NCBI GenBank assembly: GCA_000027065.2
Contig: FN543093.2
Span: 4,096,074 to 4,160,073 of the forward strand
Length of the DNA: 64,000 nt
Source of the DNA: Cronobacter turicensis z3032
GTDB taxonomy: Bacteria > Pseudomonadota > Gammaproteobacteria > Enterobacterales > Enterobacteriaceae
Reading direction: 5' to 3'
Positions 7,795-16,150 of the stretch are shown here, piece after piece. The translations under genes were made by a program, and so were the position numbers. The notes under the pieces are model-generated. The model had not been told where the DNA came from. It did no database searches and saw only the letters and a program-made list of their open reading frames with translations. Every line of letters begins with the position of its first letter. The stretch's first letter is position 1.

Positions 7795-8292
7795 ATGAAT
7801 GAGATAGTAGTAAGACATGCGGAAGCGGAAGACGCGCAGGCGTTGCAGCAGATCCACACGATGCCGGAAATCATCCACAACACGCTGCAAATTCCGCATC
7901 CGTCGCTCGCGATGTGGCGAGACCGGCTCGGCGCGCCGCAGCCGGGGCGTCGTCAGCTGGTGGCGTGTATTGATGGCGAAGTCGTCGGGCATCTGGCCTT
8001 AACGGTGGAGCAAAACCCGCGCCGCAGCCATGTAGCGACGTTCGGGATGAGCGTTCACCCCGGCTGGCGCAACCGCGGCGTGGCGTCGGCGCTGATGCGC
8101 GAAATGGTAAACCTGTGTGATAACTGGCTGCGCATCGAGCGGATCGAGCTGACGGTGTTTGTCGATAATGCGCCTGCGCTGGCGGTGTACCGCAAGTTCG
8201 GGTTTGAGACGGAAGGCACCGGCAAGCGTTACGGCCTGCGTAACGGCGAGTACGTCGACGCGTATTTTATGGCGCGGGTAAAGGCGGGTTAA
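7795..8292 (+). CDS. yhhY: GNAT N-acetyltransferase YhhY (amino acid acetyltransferase)
   Basis: A 165-residue GNAT-fold acetyltransferase, close to E. coli YhhY (AaaT), which acetylates some amino acids using acetyl-CoA. The acetyl-CoA pyrophosphate loop is visible as WRNRGVASALMREM (motif A, Arg/Gln-x-x-Gly-x-Gly/Ala type, around 95-108). FVDNAPALAVYRKFGFE forms the motif B end near 122-140. It is the first gene right of ryhB, transcribed away from it. The ATG overlaps no other gene. Confidence 0.93.
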   Translation: MNEIVVRHAEAEDAQALQQIHTMPEIIHNTLQIPHPSLAMWRDRLGAPQPGRRQLVACIDGEVVGHLALTVEQNPRRSHVATFGMSVHPGWRNRGVASALMREMVNLCDNWLRIERIELTVFVDNAPALAVYRKFGFETEGTGKRYGLRNGEYVDAYFMARVKAG

Positions 8293-8334
8293 CGCTCCCA
8301 CCGCCGTTTCTGGGATGTTTAAATTGCGCCACAC

Positions 8335-8421
8335 GGCGGGTGCGCGTGGCTTACCCGCCCTACAAACAACAAACATTGAGATGTTTAAATTCGTAGGGTG
8401 GGTAAGCGTAGCGCACCCGCC
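8335..8421. repeat. REP-like repeat pair, heads facing inward
   Basis: A minus-strand copy (8335-8363, ending in CCGCCCTAC) and a plus-strand copy (8393-8421, starting GTAGGGTGGGTAAGC) flank a 29-base spacer. Each has a GTAG head and a GGCGGGT...ACCCGCC stem. A direct repeat GATGTTTAAATT occurs both before the first copy (about 8314) and before the second (about 8381). The pair lies between yhhY and ggt, whose 3' ends converge here. Confidence 0.8.
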
Positions 8422-8468
8422 ATTTACATTGCGCGACCCTTTTTGGTCATGACGCGGCGGGCGCTACA

Positions 8469-10229
8469 TTAATAACCCGCCGTTAAATCATCGACGCTGC
8501 GCGGGTCGGACGCGCCGTAAAGCGCCCCGTCCGGGCCAATCATAATGCTCTGGGTGCTGCCCATCGCCTCTTTCACCGCCACGTTCTGTCCTTTCTCACG
8601 CAGCAGCTTCAGCGTATCCGGGCTAAAACCCTTCTCCACCCGCAGCTCATCCGGCAGCCACTGGTGATGGAATCGCGGCGCGTTGGTGGCTTCCGCCACG
8701 TTCATACCGTAATCAATCGTATTCACCACCATCTGCAATACGGTAGTGATAATGCGACTGCCGCCTGGGCTGCCGGTCACCAGCCACGTCTTGCCATCCT
8801 TCACGACAATCGTCGGCGACATCGACGACAGCGGGCGTTTCTTCGGCCCCACCGCGTTCGCATCGCCGCCCACCAGGCCATAAACGTTCGGCGTCCCCGG
8901 CTTGGCGGAGAAATCGTCCATCTGGTTATTCATCAGAATGCCGGTATCGCCCGCCACAATGCCGCTGCCAAAGGTGGTGTTAAGCGTATAGGTCACCGCC
9001 ACCGCATTGCCGTCTTTATCGACGACAGAAAAATGCGTGGTCTGGTTGCTCTCATAAGGCGCGAGATTTCCCGGTTTAATCTCGTTCGACGGACGCGCCT
9101 TATTCACATCGATCTGCTGCGCCAGCGATTTCGCGTAGGCCTTGCTGGTCAGCGCCTGCCACGGCACCTTCACGAAATCCGGGTCGCCCAGATACTCCGA
9201 GCGGTCGGCGTAGGCGTATTTTTCCGCCTCGGCCATGATCTGCATCGCGTCGGCGCTGCCGAAGCCATATTTATGCAGATCGAAATTCTCAAGGATATTC
9301 AGGATCTGCACGATATGGATCCCGCCCGACGACGGCGGCGGCATCGAATACACCTGATAACCACGGTAGCTGCCGCTCACAGGCGTACGCTCCACCGCTT
9401 TGTAATTCGCCAGATCGGCTTTGGTGATAAGCCCGCCGTTTTTCGCCATCTCGTCAGCTATCTGGTCGGCAATCGGGCCTTTATAGAAGGCGTCGGGGCC
9501 ATCTTTGGCGATAAGCTCAAGGCTCTTTGCAAGATTCGCCTGCACCAGCTTGTCGCCCTTCTGATACGGATTACCGTCCTGTTTCCAGAAAATCGCCTTG
9601 CTGGTCGGGTGATTCGGGAGCGTCTCCACGCCGTAGGTTTTTAAATCGATGGCAAGCGCGTCATTGACCGTAAACCCGTCGCGAGCAAGCGTAATGGCGG
9701 GCTGAATGACTTTATCGAGCGGCATCGTGCCATATTTTTGCAGCGCGAGCGTGAAGCCCGCGACGCTGCCCGGCGTGCCGGAGGCGAGATGCGAGGTGAG
9801 CGATTTTTTGCTGTCGGCGTTGCCCTGCGCGTCGAGGAACATATCGCGCGTGGCTTTTTCCGGCGCCATTTCGCGGAAATCGATCGCCGTGACGTTGCCG
9901 TCTTTGGTGCGCAGCATCATAAAGCCGCCGCCGCCGAGATTACCGGCCTGCGGATGCGTTACCGCCAGGGCGAACCCCACCGCGACCGCCGCATCCACCG
10001 CGTTACCGCCCTGCTTTAGCACATCGACGCCCACCTGCGTCGCCGCGGCGTCCACCGAGGCCACCATGCCGTGTTCGGCACGCACCGGATGAAAGACATC
10101 TTCTTCCACGCCATACGAGACGGGCGCAGGCGCTGCGACAGGCGGTGGCGCGGCCCCCGCCATAAAACTACAGGTGACCGCCAGCGCCGCTATCACGCTC
10201 TGGCGTACGGTTTTCCACTGCATCATCAT
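8469..10229 (-). CDS. ggt: Gamma-glutamyltranspeptidase precursor Ggt
   Basis: A 586-residue periplasmic enzyme that hydrolyses or transfers the gamma-glutamyl group of glutathione and related compounds. A signal peptide runs to about residue 26 (ALAVTCSFMAGA). The proenzyme cuts itself before Thr397 in SNQTTHFSVVD, giving the large and small subunits; that Thr becomes the nucleophile. Other family landmarks are GNLGGGGFM, PPPSSGGIH (about 297-305), KRPLSSMSPT and TGSPGGSRI. Length is 6 residues above the E. coli protein, the difference lying in the signal region. Likely monocistronic. Confidence 0.96.
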   Translation of the reverse strand: MMMQWKTVRQSVIAALAVTCSFMAGAAPPPVAAPAPVSYGVEEDVFHPVRAEHGMVASVDAAATQVGVDVLKQGGNAVDAAVAVGFALAVTHPQAGNLGGGGFMMLRTKDGNVTAIDFREMAPEKATRDMFLDAQGNADSKKSLTSHLASGTPGSVAGFTLALQKYGTMPLDKVIQPAITLARDGFTVNDALAIDLKTYGVETLPNHPTSKAIFWKQDGNPYQKGDKLVQANLAKSLELIAKDGPDAFYKGPIADQIADEMAKNGGLITKADLANYKAVERTPVSGSYRGYQVYSMPPPSSGGIHIVQILNILENFDLHKYGFGSADAMQIMAEAEKYAYADRSEYLGDPDFVKVPWQALTSKAYAKSLAQQIDVNKARPSNEIKPGNLAPYESNQTTHFSVVDKDGNAVAVTYTLNTTFGSGIVAGDTGILMNNQMDDFSAKPGTPNVYGLVGGDANAVGPKKRPLSSMSPTIVVKDGKTWLVTGSPGGSRIITTVLQMVVNTIDYGMNVAEATNAPRFHHQWLPDELRVEKGFSPDTLKLLREKGQNVAVKEAMGSTQSIMIGPDGALYGASDPRSVDDLTAGY

Positions 10230-10354
10230 TATTGTTCTCCGCTTATTATCCGGGACGCTCCCCGCAATAAGTCTGGTTCACAACTCTTAAAAGATCATCG
10301 TGCTGTCACAGAGGAGGTAAACTGAAAAGATCTTCCACAGGGGAGGGAAATACC

Positions 10355-10828
10355 ATGAAACGCTATTTACTGATTGCCGCAGCGCTTCCGCTGGCGGCGC
10401 TTGCCGAACCGATTAACGTCATCAACAACCCTAACCAGCCGGGGTATGTGAACCCCAGCCAGCAGCGCTTGCAGACGCAAATGCAAAGCCAGCAGCTTCA
10501 GCAGAAAGGGATGCTTAATCAGCAGATCCAGACGCAAAGCCGCCTGCAACAGCAGCAGTTGCAAACTCAGATGAATAATAACGTCGAGCGTATTCAGCAG
10601 AACCAGCCGGGGAACCTTAACCCGCCGCGGGAGCAGGTGCTGCCGAACACCAACGGCGGCATGCTGAATAGCAGCAGTAGCGGCAGCAGCACGCAGCATA
10701 TGCTTAACAGCAACGGCGCGACGCTGAACAGTACGTCGCAGACGCACATGATTGAGCCGCGTCAGAACGGCGATATGCTGCGACAAAGCGGCACCACGCT
10801 GAATACGCAGAGCGCCATCACGCCTTAA
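10355..10828 (+). CDS. yhhA: Glutamine/asparagine-rich secreted protein YhhA (DUF2756)
   Basis: A 157-residue protein with a short signal peptide (MKRYLLIAAALPLAALA, cleavage after Ala17). The mature chain is low-complexity and unusually rich in Gln, Asn, Ser and Thr, with runs such as QMQSQQLQQKG and SRLQQQQLQTQMNNN. It corresponds to E. coli YhhA at the same place between ggt and ugpQ and is about ten residues longer. Function unknown; periplasmic location is inferred. A good Shine-Dalgarno (GGGGAGGG) precedes the ATG. Its stop codon overlaps the ugpQ stop on the opposite strand. Confidence 0.88.
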   Translation: MKRYLLIAAALPLAALAEPINVINNPNQPGYVNPSQQRLQTQMQSQQLQQKGMLNQQIQTQSRLQQQQLQTQMNNNVERIQQNQPGNLNPPREQVLPNTNGGMLNSSSSGSSTQHMLNSNGATLNSTSQTHMIEPRQNGDMLRQSGTTLNTQSAITP

Positions 10829-11565
10829 GCGCGAAAATCCGGCCCGATCTCGTCAATCGCATCAGTGCAGATGCAGTCCACGCCCCAGGCGAGCAGCTCC
10901 AGCGCGCGCCGGGGCGAATTCACGGTATAGACCAGAATACGCAGACCCGCGTCTTTCAGTTGCGCGACGCGCGCCTGATCCAGCAGCTTATGGTTCAGAT
11001 GAATAGACACGCAGGCGAGACGCGTGGTCAACGCCTGCCAGTCGTCGCGCCACTCATCCAGCAGCAACCCGCGCGGCAGTTCCGGCGCGGCCTGTTGCGC
11101 CGCCTCCAGCGCCTCGATGGAGAACGACGAGAGCAGCGGCGCGGTCATATCGCTCCAGAGCGCGCGCGCGGCCAGCGCCACTACGCGCCCGGTTTCGGCA
11201 TCCGCGCCGGTCGTCGGTTTAATCTCAATATTCGCCATCATATGATGCTCGCGGCAGCGCTGCGCCACGTCGCTCATCAGCGCCAGCCTCTCGCCTTTAA
11301 ACGCGCCGCTGAACCAGCTGCCGGCGTCCACTTTCAGCAGCGCATCCCAGTTCAGCTCGCCCGCCACGCCCCAGCCGTTGCTGGTGCGCTCCAGCGTGTC
11401 GTCATGCAGCAGGAAAATCTGGCCGTCTTTCGAGAGCTTCACGTCAAACTCAATCATGGCGTGACCCAGGCGCGCGCCGGTTTCAATCGCCGCCAGGGTG
11501 TTTTCCGGTGCCAGTCGGCCGCCGCCGCGGTGGGCGACGATGGGAGGATATGGCCAGTTGCTCAT
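10825..11565 (-). CDS. ugpQ: Cytoplasmic glycerophosphodiester phosphodiesterase UgpQ
   Basis: A 246-residue GDPD-family enzyme that hydrolyses glycerophosphodiesters to glycerol-3-phosphate and an alcohol, acting on substrates entering through UgpBAEC. The family signatures are AHRGGGRLAPENT (about 10-22, with catalytic His-Arg), FDVKLSKDG and LHDDTLERTSNG. There is no signal peptide, unlike GlpQ. It is last gene of the ugp operon and overlaps ugpC by 4 bases (ATGA type). Confidence 0.95.
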   Translation of the reverse strand: MSNWPYPPIVAHRGGGRLAPENTLAAIETGARLGHAMIEFDVKLSKDGQIFLLHDDTLERTSNGWGVAGELNWDALLKVDAGSWFSGAFKGERLALMSDVAQRCREHHMMANIEIKPTTGADAETGRVVALAARALWSDMTAPLLSSFSIEALEAAQQAAPELPRGLLLDEWRDDWQALTTRLACVSIHLNHKLLDQARVAQLKDAGLRILVYTVNSPRRALELLAWGVDCICTDAIDEIGPDFRA

Positions 11566-12635
11566 AAACGTTGTCCTGTTTCACCATCAAAAAAGTGCAG
11601 ATGATTTTCCGGCAGGTGCAGCCACAGCTGGCTGCCCGGCTGCGGACGCTCCTGATGCGCCAGGCGCGCCACCACTTTCTGGCTGCCCCAGCGGCCATGC
11701 GCGAGATTATCCGCGCCCAGCATCTCCAGCGTATCGAGCGGCAGCGGCACGCCGCCTGCGGCCTGTGAGCTTAGCGCAATATGTTCCGGGCGGATACCCA
11801 GCGTCACCTTGCGCCCGGCGAGCGTTTTATGCAGCCGCCCAAGCGGCAGGGAAAGCCCGCCGTCGATATCAAAATGGGTGCCTTCGGTATTCACCCGCCC
11901 TTCCAGCAGGTTCATCGCCGGGCTGCCGATAAAGCTCGCCACAAAGCGGCTGGCGGGCTTTTCGTAGACCTCCACCGGCGTGCCTATCTGCTCCGCCACG
12001 CCTTTATTCATCACCATCACGCGCTGGGCGAGCGTCATCGCCTCGACCTGATCGTGCGTCACATACAGCGACGTGGTGCGCAGACGACGGTGCAACTGTT
12101 GCAGTTCAAGGCGCATCTGCACGCGCAGCTTAGCGTCGAGGTTTGAAAGCGGTTCATCGAAGAGGAATACCGCCGGATCGCGCACAATCGCGCGGCCCAT
12201 GGCCACGCGCTGGCGCTGGCCGCCGGAGAGCTCACGCGGGCGGCGTTTTAACAGCTCATCCAGTTCCAGAATGCGCGCCGCTTCTTTGACGCGCTCGGCG
12301 ATATGCGCTTTGCCCATCCCACGAATTTTCAGGCCCCAGGCCATGTTCTCTTCAACATTCATATGCGGATAGAGCGCATAATTCTGGAACACCATGGCGA
12401 TGCCGCGCTCTTTCGGCTCCATCTCGGTGACGCGCTGGCGGTCTATCCAGATATCGCCGCTACTCACGCGCTCAAGCCCGGCCACCATACGCAGCAGCGT
12501 CGATTTACCACAGCCGGAGGGGCCGACCATCACGATAAATTCGCCATCCGCGACGTCCACCGTCAGCGGCTGAATGACCTGCGTTTTGCCGTTATCCCAG
12601 CTTTTGGTGACTGCCTGTAATTTGAGTCCTGCCAT
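11562..12635 (-). CDS. ugpC: sn-Glycerol-3-phosphate ABC transporter ATP-binding protein UgpC
   Basis: A 357-residue ATPase of the MalK type. Walker A is GPSGCGKST (about 37-45), the signature is LSGGQRQR, and Walker B is VFLFDEPLSNLDAKLR. A C-terminal MalK-like regulatory domain follows from about 240. It powers import of glycerol-3-phosphate and glycerophosphodiesters with UgpA/UgpE. I chose the ATG giving MAGLKLQAVTKSW, as in E. coli, rather than an in-frame ATG 11 codons upstream that lies inside ugpE. It sits one base after the ugpE stop. Confidence 0.95.
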   Translation of the reverse strand: MAGLKLQAVTKSWDNGKTQVIQPLTVDVADGEFIVMVGPSGCGKSTLLRMVAGLERVSSGDIWIDRQRVTEMEPKERGIAMVFQNYALYPHMNVEENMAWGLKIRGMGKAHIAERVKEAARILELDELLKRRPRELSGGQRQRVAMGRAIVRDPAVFLFDEPLSNLDAKLRVQMRLELQQLHRRLRTTSLYVTHDQVEAMTLAQRVMVMNKGVAEQIGTPVEVYEKPASRFVASFIGSPAMNLLEGRVNTEGTHFDIDGGLSLPLGRLHKTLAGRKVTLGIRPEHIALSSQAAGGVPLPLDTLEMLGADNLAHGRWGSQKVVARLAHQERPQPGSQLWLHLPENHLHFFDGETGQRL

Positions 12636-12636
12636 C

Positions 12637-13482
12637 TTATTTCTCGCTATCCACCAGCCCGCGAACAAACGCGCGCTGCATCACTAAAACAATCACCACC
12701 GGCGGGATAAGCGTCAGCAGCATCGCCGCCATCACCTGATTCCACTGCGTGCTGCCCTCGCCCACCGAAATCATGCCTTTAATGCCCGCCACCGCCGTGC
12801 CGAGCGACGGATCGCTGACAATCAGCAACGGCCAGAGATACTGGTTCCAGCCGTAGATAAACGTAATGACGAACAGCGCCGCGAGGTTGGTTTTGGACAG
12901 CGGCAGCACGATGTCGCGGAAAAACCGCATCGGCGAGGCGCCGTCAATGCGCGCCGCTTCCATCAGCTCGTCAGGCAGCGTCATAAAGAACTGGCGGAAC
13001 AGAAAGGTGGCGGTCGCGGACGCCATCAGCGGCAACGTGAGGCCGGTGTAGCTATCCATCATCTTCAGGTTGGCTATCACCTCCACCGTCGGGAAAATGC
13101 GCACTTCCACCGGCAGCATCAGCGTAATAAAAATCATCCAGAAGAAGAGGTTACGCAGCGGGAAGCGAAACCAGACGATGGCGAACGCCGAGAGCATCGA
13201 CACCGCGATTTTCCCGACGGTAATGCTGAACGCCATGATGAAACTGTTAAGCAGCATCAGCCAAAACGGCGCGCTGTTGGCCCCGACGCCGTTTACCCAG
13301 ATATCCTTCAGGTTTTCCCACAGGTGCGTGCCGGGAATAAGCGTCATCGGCGTGGCAAACACGGCCTGGTTATCGAGCGTTGCCGCGACAAACGCCACGT
13401 AGAGCGGAAAGAGAATCGCGGCGATGCCAAGAATCAAAATGGTATGGCTGAAAATCGTCAGCCCAGGGCGGTTTTCAATCAT
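12637..13482 (-). CDS. ugpE: Glycerol-3-phosphate ABC transporter permease UgpE
   Basis: A 281-residue inner membrane permease with six predicted helices. The cytoplasmic EAA loop (EAARIDGASPMRFFRDIVLPLSKTN, about 190-214) contacts the ATPase UgpC. It forms the channel with UgpA. It overlaps ugpA by 4 bases and precedes ugpC by one base. Length equals E. coli UgpE. Confidence 0.95.
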   Translation of the reverse strand: MIENRPGLTIFSHTILILGIAAILFPLYVAFVAATLDNQAVFATPMTLIPGTHLWENLKDIWVNGVGANSAPFWLMLLNSFIMAFSITVGKIAVSMLSAFAIVWFRFPLRNLFFWMIFITLMLPVEVRIFPTVEVIANLKMMDSYTGLTLPLMASATATFLFRQFFMTLPDELMEAARIDGASPMRFFRDIVLPLSKTNLAALFVITFIYGWNQYLWPLLIVSDPSLGTAVAGIKGMISVGEGSTQWNQVMAAMLLTLIPPVVIVLVMQRAFVRGLVDSEK

Positions 13483-14366
13483 TGGTAACGCACCTTACTT
13501 TCCACATAGCGGAACTGCACCACGGTGAGAATAATCACCAGCACCATCAGCACCACCGACTGCGCGGCGGAGGTGGAGAGATCCAGCCCGGCGAATCCTT
13601 CGCGGTAAATCTTGTAAATCAGCGTAGTGGTGGCCTGCACCGGCCCGCCCGCGGTGGCGGCGTCGATGACCGGGAAGGTATCGAAAAAGGCATAGACCAG
13701 GTTCACCACCAGCAGGAAAAAGCTCACCGGCGCGATAAGCGGCAGCGACAGCTTAAAGAAGCGACGCACCGGGCCTGCGCCGTCGATGGCGGCCGCCTCG
13801 ACCAGCGAGCGCGGGATCGACTGCAACGCCGCGAAGAAGAACAAAAAGTTGTAGCTGATTTGCTTCCAGACCGAGGCGAACACCACCAGGAACATCGCCT
13901 GGCCGCTGTTCTGCGAGTGGTTCCAGTAGTAGCCCATCTGTTCGAGCACATGAGTGATAAGCCCGCGTCCGGGGTTAAAGAGGAAAATCCACAGTACGGC
14001 GGCGATGGCGGGCGCAACGGCATACGGCAGCAGCATTAGCGTTTGATAGAAACGACTGCCGCGCACCACGTAATCCACGAGGGCGGCGAAAAAAAGCGAT
14101 ATCAGCAGCCCGCTGACGGTCACCAGCGTGCTGAATTTAATGGTGGTCCAGAAGGAATCCAGGTAGTAGCTGTCGTGCAACAACTGGGTAAAGTTCGCCA
14201 GCCCGACAAACTGGCTCGATAGCCCGAATGGATCGATGCTCTGTACGGAGTACCAGAGCGCCTCGCCCGCAGGCCAGATAAAAAAGATGACGGTGATAAT
14301 CAGCTGCGGCGCCAGTAACGCATAGGGCAGCCAGCCTGAACGAAACACCGGACGGGATGATGACAT
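13479..14366 (-). CDS. ugpA: Glycerol-3-phosphate ABC transporter permease UgpA
   Basis: A 295-residue six-helix permease partner of UgpE, with the EAA-loop EAAAIDGAGPVRRFFKLSLP. The chosen ATG gives MSSSRPVFRSGWLPY, matching the E. coli protein in sequence and length. A longer frame extends 54 codons upstream, but that part runs through the REP-like repeats and reads as arginine-rich noise. The gap to ugpB upstream is 206 bases and contains repeats, unlike the tight joints elsewhere in the operon. Confidence 0.94.
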   Translation of the reverse strand: MSSSRPVFRSGWLPYALLAPQLIITVIFFIWPAGEALWYSVQSIDPFGLSSQFVGLANFTQLLHDSYYLDSFWTTIKFSTLVTVSGLLISLFFAALVDYVVRGSRFYQTLMLLPYAVAPAIAAVLWIFLFNPGRGLITHVLEQMGYYWNHSQNSGQAMFLVVFASVWKQISYNFLFFFAALQSIPRSLVEAAAIDGAGPVRRFFKLSLPLIAPVSFFLLVVNLVYAFFDTFPVIDAATAGGPVQATTTLIYKIYREGFAGLDLSTSAAQSVVLMVLVIILTVVQFRYVESKVRYQ

Positions 14367-14394
14367 AGAGAAACGCTTTCCTGAAAAATGCCGG

Positions 14395-14533
14395 GTGCGG
14401 GTGCGGGTGCGCCTGCGCCTTACCCGGCCTGGGGATCCAGAGCAGGTAAGCGAAGCGCATACGCCGCGCCAACCCGCTCCCGGCGGTACAATTTCTGGTT
14501 CCGTGTAGGGCGGGTAAGCGAAGCGCACCCGCC
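14395..14533. repeat. REP-like repeat cluster inside the ugp operon
   Basis: The ugpB-ugpA gap holds a clear GTAG-headed copy (14505-14533, GTAGGGCGGGTAAGC...ACCCGCC). It also holds two degenerate copies, a GGTAAGCGAAGCGCA core at about 14444-14459 and an inverted GCGCCTTACCCGG core near 14410-14425. In the transcript these would fold into stable hairpins just after the ugpB coding region, which could protect ugpB mRNA from 3' decay. Confidence 0.75.
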
Positions 14534-14572
14534 GTTCGAAACGACACCCGCCGCGCCAACCCGCTCCCGACG

Positions 14573-15892
14573 TTACGATTTCGTCGACTGCTCGAAGCGG
14601 CGCAACAGTTGATTACCACGCTCAACGGCGGAATCCAGCGCCTGCTGCGGGGTTTTCTTGCCGGTCCAGACGCTTTCCAGCTCCTCGTCAACCACGGTAC
14701 GGATCTGCGGCATATTGCCCAGACGCAGCCCTTTGGTGAACGGCAACGGCGGCTTATTCAGCATCTGACGCGTCGCGATATCCGCGCCCGGGTTCTTCTC
14801 ATAGAAGCCCTGCTGGCGGGTCAGGTCGTAAGCGGCTTTAGTGATAGGCAGATAACCGGTTTTCTGGTGCCATTGCGCGGCATTTTCCGGCTGCGCGAGG
14901 AAGTTCAGGAACTCCGCCACGCCTTTGTACATCGCCTTGTCTTTGCCCTGCATCACCCACAGGCTCGCCCCGCCGATAATGGCGTTCTGCGGCGCGCCTT
15001 TCACATCGGCATCGTACGGCATCATGCCCACGCCGTAGTTGAATTTGGCGTAGTGGCGGATATCCGCGAGCGAGCCGGAAGAGGCGGTGGTAATGGCGCA
15101 ATCGCCGTTGTAGAACTTCTCGGTGGACTCATCCTTACGCCCGAAGTAGCTGAAATCGCCTTTCTTGTTCAGATCTTCAAGCAGAGCGATATGCTTCACC
15201 TGCTCCGGCTTATTGAACTCCAGCACCGCGTCAGTGCCGTCAAAGCCGTTGTTTTTGGTGGCGACCGGCAGGCCATGCCAGGCGCTGAAGTTTTCAATCT
15301 GGATCCAGCCCTGCCAGCCGCTGGCGTAGCCGCACTTCATGCCAGAGGCTTTCAGCTTCGCGGTATAGGCCGCGAGATCCTGCCAGGTTTTCGGCGGCTG
15401 CTCCGGGTCTAAGCCCGCTTTTTTGAACGCGTCTTTGTTGTAATAGAGCACAGGCGTCGAGCTGTTGAACGGCTGAGAGAGCAGATGGCCGCTTTTCGCG
15501 TCGGTGTAATAGCCAGACACGGTCGGCACAAACTGCGACTCATCGAATGTAATGCCAGCATCGTTGAACACTTCGTACACAGGTTTGATGGCTTTGGACG
15601 CCATCATGGTGGCGGTACCTACTTCGTAGACCTGCAAAATCGCGGGCGCATTGCCGGTACGGAAAGCGGCGATCCCGGCCGCCAGGCTCTGCTCGTAGTT
15701 ACCTTTATAAACCGGCTCGATTTTGTATTCCGGGTGCGCCTGGTTGAACCGCTGCGCCAGCGAATTCACCTCTTTGCCCAGTTCCCCTTCCATCGAATGC
15801 CAGAACGGAATGGTGGTGGCGGCCATCGCCTGGCTGCTCAGCGCCCATCCCAGAGCCACACAAATTGCTGTACGTCGTAACGAAGCTGTCAT
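14573..15892 (-). CDS. ugpB: Periplasmic glycerol-3-phosphate-binding protein UgpB
   Basis: A 439-residue binding protein of ABC cluster 1 (MalE-like). The signal peptide is RRTAICVALGWALSSQAMA, with cleavage before ATTIPFWHSMEGELG, the conserved mature start. Later landmarks are YKGNYEQSLAAGIAAFRTGNAP and SSGSLADIRHYAKFNYGVG. It captures glycerol-3-phosphate and glycerophosphocholine for UgpAEC. I chose the ATG at 15892 (MTASLRRT), which gives a normal signal peptide; the frame is open 24 codons further but that part is atypical. It is the first gene of the operon, behind a Pho box. Confidence 0.95.
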   Translation of the reverse strand: MTASLRRTAICVALGWALSSQAMAATTIPFWHSMEGELGKEVNSLAQRFNQAHPEYKIEPVYKGNYEQSLAAGIAAFRTGNAPAILQVYEVGTATMMASKAIKPVYEVFNDAGITFDESQFVPTVSGYYTDAKSGHLLSQPFNSSTPVLYYNKDAFKKAGLDPEQPPKTWQDLAAYTAKLKASGMKCGYASGWQGWIQIENFSAWHGLPVATKNNGFDGTDAVLEFNKPEQVKHIALLEDLNKKGDFSYFGRKDESTEKFYNGDCAITTASSGSLADIRHYAKFNYGVGMMPYDADVKGAPQNAIIGGASLWVMQGKDKAMYKGVAEFLNFLAQPENAAQWHQKTGYLPITKAAYDLTRQQGFYEKNPGADIATRQMLNKPPLPFTKGLRLGNMPQIRTVVDEELESVWTGKKTPQQALDSAVERGNQLLRRFEQSTKS

Positions 15893-15961
15893 GTCTGTTA
15901 TCTCTCTGATTATGCGTCGTTTGAGATGCGCGAAATCACGCGTTTTATGCTCGCGAGCTAA

Positions 15962-16014
15962 CATGACATGCGCGTATGACAGAAAAATAACTGAATAGTG
16001 ACAAGATAGTGACG
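15962..16014 (-). promoter_or_regulatory. PhoB binding region (Pho box) of ugpB
   Basis: On the minus strand CGTCACTATCTTGTCACTAT contains two GTCAC half-sites exactly 11 bp apart, the spacing PhoB requires. A weaker third repeat (GTTAT) follows at the same step. CTGTCAT and TGTCATG lie further downstream. This places ugpBAECQ under phosphate-starvation control, as known in E. coli. Confidence 0.75.
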
Positions 16015-16111
16015 CAACAGCGGCAGAGAAATGACGCGCCGGTGATGGTCTGGTGACGCAGGTTAAACGCGAAGTTGGGCCCTTGCCCGGCTCACGGGAG
16101 AGAGATGAAGA

Positions 16112-16139
16112 GGCCCGGCACGCGTTGCGCCGCCGGGCC
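16112..16139 (-). terminator. GC-rich hairpin after livF
   Basis: GGCCCGGC and GCCGGGCC form an 8-bp stem 11 bases beyond the livF stop. The following minus-strand bases (CTCTTCATCTCTCT) are pyrimidine-rich rather than a true T run, so termination here may be weak. Confidence 0.45.
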
Positions 16140-16150
16140 GTACAGGCGAA

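Noticed and set aside
7508..7798. 96-codon plus-strand frame between yhhX and yhhY
   Set aside because: It runs antisense through RyhB and the Fur box, has no family resemblance, and its last codons overlap the yhhY start. The RNA explains the conservation.
8664..9644. 326-codon plus-strand frame opposite ggt
   Set aside because: Composition (His/Arg-rich) is that of an antisense frame; ggt on the other strand is fully convincing.
10440..10580. CRISPR-like or tandem repeat inside yhhA
   Set aside because: The CAG/CAA-rich repetition encodes a Gln-rich low-complexity protein; spacing and units are irregular and there are no cas genes.
13479..14528. Longer UgpA with 54 extra N-terminal residues
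   Set aside because: The extension is translated REP-like repeat, Arg/Pro-rich, and the inner ATG gives the family N-terminus.
16074..16150. Phage or integron attachment site near the ugpB-livF gap
   Set aside because: Only a GC-rich hairpin is present; no tRNA, integrase or direct repeats are visible anywhere in the window.
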